IMG/VR virus record: IMGVR_UViG_3300049483_000059
Location: 1-26,410 of that record
Length of the DNA: 26,410 nucleotides
Direction: 5' to 3' (one strand)
Origin: a virus
In this document: in pieces, positions 1 to 8,700 of the stretch
How positions within the stretch are numbered: the first letter of the stretch is position 1
Layout: each line of letters starts with the position of its first letter
Program-made: the position numbers and the translations under genes
The notes under the pieces: generated by a model
The model's database searches: none
Seen by the model: the letters and a program-made list of their open reading frames with translations, nothing else
What the model was told of the DNA's origin: nothing

Positions 1-175
1 GTTCTAATTTATTTTCAATTTCAATTTCATTATCATTTGTTTGTATCTGTGCAATTCTTGCAATAAGTTCACAAGTAAAATATTTTTTATTCTGGTCATA
101 TGCCAGCCATTCCGTCCATTGTGTGAAAGGATCGAATGGATTATCCATAGTTGTTAACAAACCTTTCTTATCCAT
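1..175 (-). CDS. Small conserved-looking phage protein, C-terminus beyond the window
   Basis: The gene starts at an ATG whose first bases overlap the stop of the RNA polymerase-like gene (TAATG), with an AAGGTGAG ribosome site 5-6 nt upstream, so translation is probably coupled. The 58 visible codons run off the left edge without a stop. The visible protein starts MDKKGLLTTMDNPFDPFTQW and goes on through WLAYDQNKKYF to an acidic, Asn/Glu/Ile-rich end. No catalytic motif or membrane segment is visible. The Asn-Pro-Phe-x-Pro-Phe...Trp...Tyr-Asp opening resembles small phage proteins of unknown function that I recall from Gram-positive phages, but I cannot name the family. No function is assigned. 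Confidence 0.8.
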   Translation of the reverse strand, partial: MDKKGLLTTMDNPFDPFTQWTEWLAYDQNKKYFTCELIARIAQIQTNDNEIEIENKLE

Positions 176-2892
176 TACTCACCTTGATTGATACGCACAA
201 CAGAGCTAACAGAAATCCCTAAAATACTAGCAATTTCATTGTATGTGTAATCACCACTTAACAACAATTGTTTAGCACGTTGTTTAACATTATTAGGAAT
301 TTCTCTTGCTGACTTAGGCATAAAGCGATCACGAATTTCTTGCCCAGTCAGTGCTAGTAATATGGTATTTATAATATTGCTTGACACAGCACCAGTTTCA
401 ATTGCCAACCACTCATCCTCACTCAGGTGGATGGGAGGTCGTTCTGCTTTGACCATCATGCGAGCTGTAACAACAGCATAACCTTTTTGTTTCTTTAACT
501 TATCTTTGTTTGATTTAAGATTTGGATCTTTAAGTTTAGCTTCATCGATAAGTCTATTAGCTAGCGTCATAGCTCGACGTTCATGTGGTTTTGCTTGAAG
601 AATAAGTTGAACCTTAGCAATTAAACTGTCAACAGCAGACTTCATTGCTTCTTTAGCACGGGGATCCATCTTTTGGGTTGGTATGTTTACTGCTTCTGCT
701 CTAGCCTTGTTAGCCATAGCCTTAAGAGCATTAGCATAGTTCCCGTATATGTTCTCCATATAGGTCCCACTGCTTAGATCTAGTGCATTCTTAGTCTCGT
801 CCATTAGTGTGGACTGCTGCTGTGCAGGGATGATACGATCTACTGGGTTCCCATCCTTGTCTAGATCTTTAAAGCGATACTTCCTGTTGGATGGTATATG
901 GGATAGTTCTCCAGTTACTTTGTCAATGATAGAACGTTTACGCTCATCGACCCAGACTGTGGACTTTGCACGTGATATTAATGTACTAGATCCACCCCCA
1001 TCTTGATACTTATCTTTTAGTTCTTGAATGCCGTGATCAATAGCAGATTGTTTGTAGTTCAGCTTGTGTTTCTCTGCATCAATAACGACCATCGAATGTC
1101 GTACAGCTCTAACAATTTCAGGTAGACTTGCTTTACGCAATGTCATATCTGTAATTAAATTAGAAACAATACCCATCTCAATTTGTTTTCTGTGTTCTGA
1201 TATGACAGGCATCCCCTCAAAATGCGGATATGAGGCCTTATTATCAAAGTTCAGAAGAGCTGGGATAGCTTGTTCTGTTCGGATAGCACCACCCCTATTT
1301 GGTATAAGGATAACACTATCCCCATCGAAGTCAGCCCCTGATAATATCTTAGCGACATTGGCGTTAATACCAACAGCATCACGAGCCATGCCTGTTGTGT
1401 CAACACCCTTCCCCAATATTCGTCTGGCATCGCGGTTCCTATTGTTTACTACTAACTCTGGGATCTCGAACTTACCACCATGAGGATGACGTATTAATAC
1501 AACACGTTCGCCATCTTTATATTTAGGTGCATAAACTTCGTTATCTCGTAACGAATTAATAGGAATAATAATCGCCTGCGTTTGCCCAGGCATTGGGGAT
1601 GCTTTCAGTTCACGGGCAGCAGTATCGGCTGATTCTGCAAAATTCAGTAATAGATGCCGACGTACTTCTCCGTTACCCACCCCCCGTATTTCTTTTAGTT
1701 TCTCTTCTTGATGAGCGAGCGCAAGTCCTAGCTGTTGTTTAGCTAGTTCGCTGGGTTGCTTAGATAAGAACTGACTTGACAAACGGTTAGCCCATTCATC
1801 CCAGTCCCCTTCCTCCGCAACAATATTAATCGGAGAGAGTTTAGTTTTACCCCCCTCCTCATATTCAGCTTGTCTTCTGATGTGAGCACCGAATGGGTTT
1901 CCCGGTTCATCTTTCAGTTTTTTCATAGCTTCATATGGACCTTTAGCTCGGTCTTTTGATGTATTATATCGTACATCAATTCCTGGTGGTAAATCGTCGC
2001 TATATACAGCAACGCCTTTCATAAAATGATTTGGCCCAACTTGTATACGAACTTGTGCATAGTGATTAGCGCCAAGTGATAAATCTTTTTTGCCTGGTCT
2101 AATCTCTATCAAGCCATCTTTTGTTTTGCCTTCATCATCTGAGTAAGTAAACTGTACACGATCAATGTCGAGCGGAACAGGGGGCTTAATCTGATTGTAA
2201 GTCATCCCCCCAGTTGTGCTGTACTGAATGGGAGTTCCGATTTCATAACGATGTGCGATCAGATCCCCCTTGGTAACATCTTTCGGTAGTAATACTTTGT
2301 ATTTTGTCAAATGTCCTGTTCCAGGCTGTTTAATCTTGATGTACTCAATATGTGCACCCTCCCGCTTTAAGTTCTCAATAGCTAGATCTAGCTTCGAGCG
2401 AGTGATGCCAAATTGTGTTTCAACACCTAGACCTACATCCAGATATACACGTTCTTTCAGAGATGTACGAAGAGCTTCAGTAGTCTGCTCAAGAACCTGA
2501 AACTGACGGTCTGTCCGAGGTTTCAGCCAACCTCGCACTGTTGAAGAAGGAACCTTCATGCGCTTAGCGATATTTTCTTCACTGAATCCGCGTTCACGCA
2601 ATCGATTAGCCATGGATACGTTGGCTGCTATCTTAGATTGTTTGTTGAGACTTAGAATGTTTCTTAGACCAGTAACATTCGTGCCAAGATCTGCTGCTAT
2701 TTCAGGCTGTGAATAGCCCTTAGATTTAAAGTAACTAACTGCAGCAGAAAAATTCTCTTCAGAGCTAAACGGATCTTCCACTTCGCCCCAAGGGAGTTTA
2801 CCCTCACGACGAAGACGCTGATAAGGAACCAGTCCAGTCCCCCATGGCTGTCTGCCAGATCGTTCTCTGACACCACTGTGTTTTATCGTCAT
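175..2892 (-). CDS. Single-chain DxDGD (YonO-like) DNA-dependent RNA polymerase
   Basis: This 905-residue protein probably transcribes phage genes as a single-chain polymerase distantly related to the two large subunits of cellular RNA polymerase. The diagnostic feature is GADFDGD at residues 519-525. D521, D523 and D525 match the metal-binding triad of the beta-prime double-psi barrel, and the preceding GVGIN-like loop and following hydrophobic strand fit this class. Three helix-turn-helix-like segments are visible: about 58-80 (SQPEIAADLGTNVTGLR), about 103-124 (SEENIAKRMKVPSSTVRGW) and about 882-902 (YNEIASILGISVSSVVR). They could contact promoter DNA. Databases often label relatives 'RNA-dependent RNA polymerase', after the related eukaryotic QDE-1 fold; DNA-dependent activity is known for SPbeta YonO. 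The start ATG overlaps the upstream nuclease stop (ATGA). It is last of the replication genes before the small gene at the left edge. Template and promoter choice cannot be read from the sequence. Confidence 0.85.
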   Translation of the reverse strand: MTIKHSGVRERSGRQPWGTGLVPYQRLRREGKLPWGEVEDPFSSEENFSAAVSYFKSKGYSQPEIAADLGTNVTGLRNILSLNKQSKIAANVSMANRLRERGFSEENIAKRMKVPSSTVRGWLKPRTDRQFQVLEQTTEALRTSLKERVYLDVGLGVETQFGITRSKLDLAIENLKREGAHIEYIKIKQPGTGHLTKYKVLLPKDVTKGDLIAHRYEIGTPIQYSTTGGMTYNQIKPPVPLDIDRVQFTYSDDEGKTKDGLIEIRPGKKDLSLGANHYAQVRIQVGPNHFMKGVAVYSDDLPPGIDVRYNTSKDRAKGPYEAMKKLKDEPGNPFGAHIRRQAEYEEGGKTKLSPINIVAEEGDWDEWANRLSSQFLSKQPSELAKQQLGLALAHQEEKLKEIRGVGNGEVRRHLLLNFAESADTAARELKASPMPGQTQAIIIPINSLRDNEVYAPKYKDGERVVLIRHPHGGKFEIPELVVNNRNRDARRILGKGVDTTGMARDAVGINANVAKILSGADFDGDSVILIPNRGGAIRTEQAIPALLNFDNKASYPHFEGMPVISEHRKQIEMGIVSNLITDMTLRKASLPEIVRAVRHSMVVIDAEKHKLNYKQSAIDHGIQELKDKYQDGGGSSTLISRAKSTVWVDERKRSIIDKVTGELSHIPSNRKYRFKDLDKDGNPVDRIIPAQQQSTLMDETKNALDLSSGTYMENIYGNYANALKAMANKARAEAVNIPTQKMDPRAKEAMKSAVDSLIAKVQLILQAKPHERRAMTLANRLIDEAKLKDPNLKSNKDKLKKQKGYAVVTARMMVKAERPPIHLSEDEWLAIETGAVSSNIINTILLALTGQEIRDRFMPKSAREIPNNVKQRAKQLLLSGDYTYNEIASILGISVSSVVRINQGE

Positions 2893-3443
2893 AGATCATC
2901 TTCCTTCATTAGGATACTCACACTTTCAACGATCCTGACCATTATTCTTTTAACAGCCTCTGGTTCAGGGTTGGCGATATCGACATCTACGCCATGATAC
3001 AAGCGCAGATCAAACTTAATTGTTTCTGGATCTACCATATACTGCAAGCAAAACAATGCCGCATACAGCATAACTTGCAGCATATTACCACCAGAGTCGC
3101 CAGTCTTGAGATCAAAAATTCTTAGCCACTCCCCGTCAAATGCAATCGAATCACATGTTCCGTAACAATACGGACTGTGAAACAAGACTATCTCAGTATC
3201 CATTCGATAGCCTATAGAGTCGTTAATATAAGCATTTATAGCTTGTTTGTCTCTGGGCATATGAACGCCTAGACGTATTAGTTTAGCTGCCACATCATGG
3301 AGCTCTGAACCACGCGCAGCCGAACGATGATTCTTGTAGGTACGCTTTAACTTTTCAACATCATAAGCCAGCCAGTGATACTTACTGGGGCTTAAGAAGG
3401 CGTGCCCGTCTCCGAGCCTCTGATATTTGAGATCGAATTTCAC
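2889..3443 (-). CDS. PD-(D/E)XK nuclease, Cas4/RecB-like
   Basis: A 184-residue probable DNA exonuclease or endonuclease of the Cas4/RecB nuclease type. The catalytic series is in order: H49 (GSELHD), D98 (GTCDSI), D111-L-K113 (IFDLKTG) and Q123 in the QVMLYA helix. These match the His, Asp, (D/E)xK and Gln-x(3)-Tyr signatures of the family. There is no Cys cluster, so an iron-sulfur site as in true Cas4 is unlikely. The start is GTG with AGAGG 6 nt upstream. It overlaps the VRR-NUC-like gene by 62 nt in another frame, and its stop overlaps the polymerase start (ATGA), so the three genes are tightly coupled. Likely role: processing of replication or recombination intermediates, or host DNA breakdown. 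Confidence 0.82.
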   Translation of the reverse strand: MKFDLKYQRLGDGHAFLSPSKYHWLAYDVEKLKRTYKNHRSAARGSELHDVAAKLIRLGVHMPRDKQAINAYINDSIGYRMDTEIVLFHSPYCYGTCDSIAFDGEWLRIFDLKTGDSGGNMLQVMLYAALFCLQYMVDPETIKFDLRLYHGVDVDIANPEPEAVKRIMVRIVESVSILMKEDDL

Positions 3444-3723
3444 TTAAAACCTCTTCGCTGTTTTGTGGGGAAACGAACACGCCGTTCTTTGAGACATAGT
3501 GCGTTTGATTCGGACGCCTGGAAGATCGTCTAGTTCGTTTGAATTCAAGATCTTTCCAGTACAGAGCGCCGTCGTCAAACAAACAATTGATGGTAACATC
3601 AGGTATTCCCTGTGTTTCTTGAGGATTATTCGTAGTTATTCGGCACGCACCGCTGTATTCACTTAGCAATTGTGCAAGAAATTTTTTCTTAAATGTTTTT
3701 TCTAACGGAATTTTGTATGGCAT
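3382..3723 (-). CDS. VRR-NUC-like PD-(D/E)XK nuclease
   Basis: I place the start at the ATG at 3723 (113 residues), not at an upstream in-frame codon, because GAGG lies 9 nt before it. The protein has the small VRR-NUC pattern: a basic N-terminus (FKKKFLAQLL), GIPD with D42, then E60-F-K62 (DLEFKR) and Q73 (RRPNQTHYV). Stand-alone VRR-NUC proteins of about this length are common in phage replication modules and act on branched or double-stranded DNA. The gene follows a roughly 440-nt non-coding stretch holding a large RNA-like structure, and its ribosome site can pair with the 3' closing strand of that structure (see 3732-3784). The last 62 nt encode the start of the next nuclease in another frame. 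The family call is good; the substrate is unknown. Confidence 0.78.
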   Translation of the reverse strand: MPYKIPLEKTFKKKFLAQLLSEYSGACRITTNNPQETQGIPDVTINCLFDDGALYWKDLEFKRTRRSSRRPNQTHYVSKNGVFVSPQNSEEVLSEIRSQISEARRRARLLKPQ

Positions 3724-3731
3724 TTTATTTT

Positions 3732-3784
3732 CCTCAAAGAAAAAAATATAACATGTTGTGATCATTTGAGAGAGCTATGAGATA
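3732..3784 (-). promoter_or_regulatory. Possible ribosome-site sequestration for the VRR-NUC gene
   Basis: On the minus strand the Shine-Dalgarno of the VRR-NUC-like gene is inside UUUGAGG (plus 3732-3738). The 3' closing strand of the upstream structured RNA contains UCUCAAA (plus 3765-3771). These can form six Watson-Crick pairs plus one U-G pair and would hide the ribosome site. The same UCUCAAA bases are used in the 21-bp closing helix of the structured RNA, so the two pairings exclude each other. This is inferred from complementarity. The 21-bp helix is far stronger, so something would have to open it, such as protein binding, cleavage or a new transcript start. Confidence 0.35.
3741..3760 (-). 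promoter_or_regulatory. Weak copy of the phage promoter-like element
   Basis: On the minus strand AACATGTTATATTTT aligns with AACATGGTATATAGT of the element at 4145-4170, sharing AACATG and TATAT. It lies just before the ribosome site of the VRR-NUC-like gene and could give that gene its own short leader without the structured RNA. The upstream AAAAT half of the element is poorly kept and the region is AT-rich, so chance similarity is a real alternative. Confidence 0.22.
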
Positions 3785-4079
3785 GGGACTGCGTTCTGTA
3801 TTACCAAGTGCCGAAAACCATGACGGAAACGGCGGATGACAATAAGAAACAATGCTGCAAACAGGATCCAGACAAAGCTGGAACCAGGGCTCAACGTCTT
3901 AAACGCGGTTAAGCGCGACGGAGCGACTCAAGCCTCAAGCACCGAAGTGACGACCAGCGAGCCAAGGCAGCTGGTAGGGCGAGTAATAACCAATAAGGTT
4001 TAGGCGAAGTCAAAAAGCCAGGGGGGTGGCTCGACAGACGCACAGGCAGCGAACAGTATATCTCATAACTCTCTCAAAT
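3764..4079 (-). ncRNA. Candidate large structured phage RNA, about 316 nt, unknown class
   Basis: No ORF is supported here. A 21-bp inverted repeat closes the region: on the minus strand UUUGAGAGAGUUAUGAGAUA (4078-4059) pairs along its whole length with UAUCUCAUAGCUCUCUCAAA (3784-3765), plus one more pair outside. One position is U-G on the minus strand but C-A on the plus strand. Inside, on the minus strand, are AGCCA/UGGCU around a C6 loop, AACC/GGUU, ACCAGC/GCUGGU, CACUUCGGUG (a C(UUCG)G tetraloop), CGCG/CGCG enclosed by GGCUU/GAGCC, UCCAG/CUGGA, and GCCG/CGGC. ACUG/CAGU can extend the closing helix. The interior looks richer in G+C than its flanks. A promoter-like element lies about 65 nt upstream. 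I see no tRNA, group I core or familiar riboswitch core. Alternatives are a structured leader of the nuclease gene or a replication origin. Confidence 0.6.
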
Positions 4080-4105
4080 TGAAAAAGATATCCAATGTTT
4101 TAAAG

Positions 4106-4123
4106 TTTCGCCTTTACGCGAAA
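4106..4123 (-). other. Small hairpin in the leader before the structured RNA
   Basis: TTTCGC and GCGAAA form a perfect 6-bp stem around a 6-nt loop. It lies between the promoter-like element at 4145-4170 and the 21-bp closing helix, so it would be near the 5' end of that transcript. No T-tract follows it on the minus strand, so it is not a terminator for minus-strand transcription. It may protect the 5' end or be part of the RNA structure. Confidence 0.45.
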
Positions 4124-4144
4124 AAATATAATAGTTGGTTATCT

Positions 4145-4170
4145 CTTCTACTATATACCATGTTATTTTA
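4145..4170 (-). promoter_or_regulatory. Phage promoter-like element, copy 1, upstream of the structured RNA
   Basis: The minus strand begins TAAAATAACATGG and ends TATATAGTAGAAG, the same 26-nt pattern as the copies at 13398, 15331, 17027 and 17559. The -10 hexamer would be TATAGT (4155-4150), placing the start near 4143. No -35 hexamer is evident. The TAA stop of the SF2 helicase gene lies inside the element. The nearest thing downstream is the structured RNA, not an ORF. Confidence 0.6.
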
Positions 4171-5341
4171 AAAAACGACGTTCGTTGAAATTCTTTTTGT
4201 TTGCTAGTGCCATGAGTATACACAGGTCTATTTCACTACGAGTTTTGAATGTGTAGTAATATAATGAAGAGAACGGACTATCCATGCGGTCTATTCGGCC
4301 AGCAGCTTGTATCATCGCTCTATAAGAGTAGTTCATGCTCCAGAATACTACCGTGTCAGTAGTCGTGCAGTTCCATGCTTCAGCTCCAGCAGCGTACTGA
4401 ACGAGATAGATCCACTCTTCTGATGTCGGAATCGGTTCATGCATGTGACCATTGTATTCAGCTATCTCGCATTCCATGTTGGCTTTTATATATTCTAGTT
4501 CATAGTCGAAGTTATAGAATACTATGAGCTTACGATGTTTTTCAACCAAATGGTGCAACTGTGCGATTCGTCCCGGAGTTATGTTCCCGACCTTGCGCAT
4601 TAGATAACAGGCCTCGGACGCATTCTTTACAGGCTCATCAGTCCATGGATTCCATCTATCTTTTGCAATGGTTTCGTATGTCTTTTCGTCGTATTCGGTT
4701 TCAATGTGTATGTAGTGCTTAAGTTTATCTTCTCCATAATTTGGAATTGGAACTAATAACTTGTCCCTGTAATACTCTAACTTCGGTATGTTGTTGTATC
4801 TTATTATTTTTGGAAAGTTTAAGTATTGATGATACACTACATGCTCAAGCACGAAACTCCTACGTGATTCATAGAATCCATTAGCCAGGAACATCGGTAC
4901 GTAATCGATCCAAACATCGCCAGGAGTAGCTGTAAGCAGAATAAACTGATTAGACTTAGTCACTTTAAGAAATGACTTAACCCAGGCTCCAGATCCTACG
5001 ATTCGTTGTTCGTCAAACAAAAAGAAAGCGTTCTTTACTTTGTCATACTTGTGGAGATTATTCCACGAGTCGACAGTTACTTTCACGTTCTTCTGCATTT
5101 CTATTAGCAGCCAGCTGAGTTCTTTATCCCATTCGTGTTTATCGCGTTTAGCTGCTGGCGTGATGATATATAGGTCCATGGGATTTTTGAACGGTGTACG
5201 TTCGAACTCAACTCCGCCGCACTTGCGAACATAATAAACCAGTGAGGTCAAGGATTTCCCTGACCCCACTGTTCCGTACAATATTGAGCCATTGTGCAGC
5301 TTGTCAATAGCCTCTAGCTGACCCTGCTTAAGCGTGACCAT
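4163..5341 (-). CDS. SF2 DNA helicase / ATPase
   Basis: A 392-residue superfamily 2 helicase that probably unwinds or remodels DNA during phage replication. Visible motifs: Q-like KQGQLEAI (5-12), Walker A GTVGSGKS (23-30), a variant Walker B FLFDEQR (107-113, usually DEAH/DEAD), motif III LLTATP (135-140), and motif VI QAAGRIDR (345-352) with both arginines. The C-terminal RecA-like half around VFYNF and VVFWS supports a complete two-domain core with no large accessory domain. The ATG overlaps the end of the ssDNA-binding-like gene by 14 nt and I see no strong ribosome site, so translational coupling is likely. Small helicases with D-E-x-x and QxxGRxDR motifs are common beside polymerase, SSB and VRR-NUC genes in Gram-positive phages. 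The exact substrate is unknown. Confidence 0.85.
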   Translation of the reverse strand: MVTLKQGQLEAIDKLHNGSILYGTVGSGKSLTSLVYYVRKCGGVEFERTPFKNPMDLYIITPAAKRDKHEWDKELSWLLIEMQKNVKVTVDSWNNLHKYDKVKNAFFLFDEQRIVGSGAWVKSFLKVTKSNQFILLTATPGDVWIDYVPMFLANGFYESRRSFVLEHVVYHQYLNFPKIIRYNNIPKLEYYRDKLLVPIPNYGEDKLKHYIHIETEYDEKTYETIAKDRWNPWTDEPVKNASEACYLMRKVGNITPGRIAQLHHLVEKHRKLIVFYNFDYELEYIKANMECEIAEYNGHMHEPIPTSEEWIYLVQYAAGAEAWNCTTTDTVVFWSMNYSYRAMIQAAGRIDRMDSPFSSLYYYTFKTRSEIDLCILMALANKKNFNERRFLK

Positions 5342-5798
5342 CTACTGCGAAGTAGCGGTCGTGCAAAGGATCTGGCATAAGTTCAAAGAAACCTTCTTCC
5401 AGGAAACCGCTGACCTTCTGAGGCTTTTCCTGCCAGATGTACTGGTTGATCTTCAGGCTGACGCTCTGGAACCTGGCAAAGTCCAGGATGTTATACTCTT
5501 CGGGTGCCATCAATTCGGGACGGCGACCCGGACGAACAAGCCACAGACGAGGCGGAAACTTGCTGTCCGTTTTCACAGTGAAAGAGATAAACTTCCCAGG
5601 AACAACATCGGGATCGGATGATTTGCCAATGCGGATGTTCCAACCAATGTCCGCAAGCCTCGCAGCCAGAGCATCATCGATCAGAACGCAGGCATTTCGG
5701 TCGCCAGCTTTATTGTATTCGGTTGGAGCCCCAGAGAAATTGGGGAACAGGAGTTGAGCATCCTGAAGGATAATTGGTTCATAATGCGGTCTAGCCAT
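5328..5798 (-). CDS. Probable phage single-stranded DNA-binding protein
   Basis: The start at 5798 (156 residues) has AAGGAG 7-8 nt upstream. The ribosome site lies in the last codons of the DNA polymerase gene. The N-terminal pattern LLFPNFSGAPTEYNKAGDRN, then a V-L-I-D strand and a GWNIRIG segment, resembles a family repeatedly found next to phage replication genes and usually annotated as ssDNA-binding or gp32-like. No zinc-binding Cys set is present. The rest is predicted beta-rich with aromatic residues (about FTVK, RLWLV, FARFQSVSLKINQYIW) that could stack on bases. The tail is acidic (FFELMPDPLHDRYF), as often in SSBs. Position between polymerase and helicase supports the role. Function rests on pattern and context, not on a named fold. 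Confidence 0.62.
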   Translation of the reverse strand: MARPHYEPIILQDAQLLFPNFSGAPTEYNKAGDRNACVLIDDALAARLADIGWNIRIGKSSDPDVVPGKFISFTVKTDSKFPPRLWLVRPGRRPELMAPEEYNILDFARFQSVSLKINQYIWQEKPQKVSGFLEEGFFELMPDPLHDRYFAVDGHA

Positions 5799-5799
5799 T

Positions 5800-8700
5800 T
5801 TAATTCTCCTTAGAAAAGAACAAATCGAAATTGCCCATAGCGCGAATCGGTTCAATAGCTTCGGCTAATAGGTTGTTGTAATATGCTTTGTCGACTGGTA
5901 GTTCGAGTTCTTTTACCATGGCAGTCGGGAACCACTCGTGTCCTATGGTCCCAGCAACATGATAATACTTTCCGTCCTTAAGGCGGTACAGTTCTCCGCC
6001 CTCAGCTAAGACCGGCATAAAAGAGCCGGTTCTTCCCTGGAATGTATAAGTATCGCCCTTCTTAAGATAGATGGCTGATCCTCCAGTAACGCTCTTGATC
6101 TCTCCGCAGTCGTCATAAGTCAATGGCTTACCAGGCTCAAAGAGATTCTTATATACCCATGGGTGCTGATACTGCGCGCCTACAGCTTCCCATTTATCGG
6201 TGTCAATCTTTCGCGCAATGTAAACTGCTTTGTTTAGTAAGCAGAAACGATCATACGTGTCCTCTTCCGAGAACTTATAACCATATTTCATTCCAAACTC
6301 ATGCACGAACCAAACATCTTCGTCGGTAGGATCTAGCAGCTTTACGCTGTCAGTCTTAATGTGCAAAACTTTGGCGCCACGATCTTTGAGAGCTTCAAGC
6401 AGGTCTATCATAAACAAAGCGCCACGTTTGGCTACAATGTTGTCTACATTGCGAGGATCTCTGAACGGTCCGCCCTTGGCCATTGTTAAGCCATAGACCG
6501 AATTAATTGCGTGAATCTTAAGGGCGAACGCCATGTCCTTAGCATTCTCAGGGGTAAGCAAGTGCGCTTGTTCTCCGAGTAGTTCTTTAGCCAAGTCATA
6601 ATCTTTATGCTTGATAGCCAAACGAATATGAACTAGCCTTGCAAACTTGTGCGTGTACTCGTCACCAAACAGATTCAACTGGATGATAGAGTTTGGATGC
6701 ATGGATTCAACATCAAGCACACGGATCTTTCCCATGTACATTCCTGGCTCGGCATAAACAAAACCGCCTTCGCCTGCCTCGTATCCTCTATAGTGACTTA
6801 CCTTTCCGTCAAACGTATAGCCTGGGAACATCTCATCTAGATGCGTGTACACAAATTTGGATTTTGGATTTGGATCGTCACCAAATATGATACGGGCGTC
6901 ATGCTCCATAGTGCTGGCATTCAGTGGAAGACCACTCATCGCAGCTAACATTTGACGAGCCTTGTAATCAGCATCGTATATTTTGTGAATCTGCTTTAGC
7001 GTCACGACATCATTTTTGCAATACTTTATGATGCCTGGTATCTCGTTCGGTTTTACAGGCTCGTTCCACGGTTTTTCGAGTTCCATATGAACTAGGCCGT
7101 GTTCAATCTGCAGCTTCTTCAAACCTTTCTTATCAGAAAGCATTTCATAGATGTCCAGGTACGACAGTCCGACTGCTTCACGGTAGTACCACCGTTTGCC
7201 ATTGTTAATGATATCATCTGATATTTGGTAAATCTTTTCAGGCTTATGCCCTAACGAAATACCATAAAGAATATGGTTATCATATCCTTTATTATTAAAA
7301 CCGACCAGCTTCTGTGTTAGTAGCCACTCAGCATCTTCTTTAGTCGGATTAGCTATCGCTACCGGTTCGTCGGAAGTTTCTGCTTGGTATACAACGCAAT
7401 TAAAATTTGGATAAACTTCCATATCGAAATAGACCAATGGCCGATCATCCACAACCATTTCAGACGTAGCATGTTCAATCTCCGTGTGAGCTGATTTCCA
7501 CTTCATCTTCGAAACGCATCGCATTGATTCTTTGGGATGATTCGTTGATGACATGGCGAAATTAAGAATTGTTTGTTGCATGTCGCTGACATCGTAACGA
7601 AGGCCGTTCTTGTAAGCCTCGTCTAGTATTGTTTGTATGAACATAACGCTTGGGTATGTACCCGCGTGTATTTCTTTTTTCAGATTGCGTTCTATAAGAT
7701 CTCGCAATCCTTTTTCAGTTTGAATAGCTTTAGCTTCAGCCAACTTACGCTCCTTCGTGGGCAGAGGCCCAGTCAGCTTGGTTATAGGATGATTGTTGCA
7801 CAAAGATAGTCTGCGGCGAATAGCAGAGTGTCCGGTGCTCTTCTTGATCTCAATTCCGTTGCTGAAGTTTCCCTTCAACTTTTTGATGTCACCAGTGTAT
7901 ATATAATGAAGGTGCAAGGCATTGCCAGAGTTACTGACCTCAGCATACGTTGGAGGAAATTCTTTAGCCGCCTCTTTAGCTCTGGTCAAATCTTTCTGAC
8001 CATTCTCGTCTTTTAGATCAATATCGATTACGATATGATCAGGCGGAAGAACAACGAAATGTGTTTTCTTTTCGTCAATCTCATCCAATACTAATTCTGA
8101 TTTTGTAACATCGATGTGAACAATGCCGTCACTGTCGGCATACGCAGCCCGACAATCTCTGCAGACAGCTTTCAGAATGGACTTAGACGGCGCTTGATTT
8201 AGTTCCAAGAAGTCTTCAAAATCACCAGAGTCTAGATCGTCGTATTCGATCGTGGGTGATAGACGATGCTTCAAGAACCCGATGAAAACATCGGTAAGAC
8301 GTTTAGCACCATCTTTGTAGTTTGAATGGAACTCTTTGAAATAAACTTTGAGTTCTTCTCTAAACTTATACTTTGGCATTACGCCCTTAATGTTTGAGTC
8401 TGCGCAATATTCTTTGTAAAGTGTGTAGGCTTTACTGAGAAGAATATATGGTTCACTGTCAAACATGTCTGCATAGTTTGCAATGAAGTTAAACGTCGTG
8501 TCAGTCTCAAACATCATTTGCAACGGTTTATATATGCTGTAATAATCAGCGCCAGCCTTCTTAAAAACTTTAAGGCAGTGATGAGCTATTGCACCGAGCT
8601 CCATCTTGATACGCTTAACTAGGATAGCATATTGAATTTCGGGCACTCGTTTTCCTGACGGTTTAATGTCAATCAAACGACGGACAATACCAGATTTGGC

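Noticed and set aside
1064-1483. A 139-residue plus-strand open frame inside the RNA polymerase gene
   Set aside because: It is antisense to a gene with clear protein motifs, has no ribosome site and Ser/Ile-rich antisense composition.
3724-3765. Extending the VRR-NUC-like gene to the upstream in-frame start
   Set aside because: The extra 14 residues have no ribosome site and include a Phe/Glu run encoded by the ribosome-site region itself.
3764-4079. Group I intron, tRNA or CRISPR array in the non-coding region
   Set aside because: I see no P7/P3-like group I core, no tRNA cloverleaf with CCA or T-loop motif, and no regular spacer-repeat pattern. The region also interrupts no gene.
4106-4123. 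TTTCGC/GCGAAA hairpin as the terminator of the helicase gene
   Set aside because: The T-rich side precedes the hairpin on the minus strand. On the plus strand A follows it, so neither orientation gives a T-tract.
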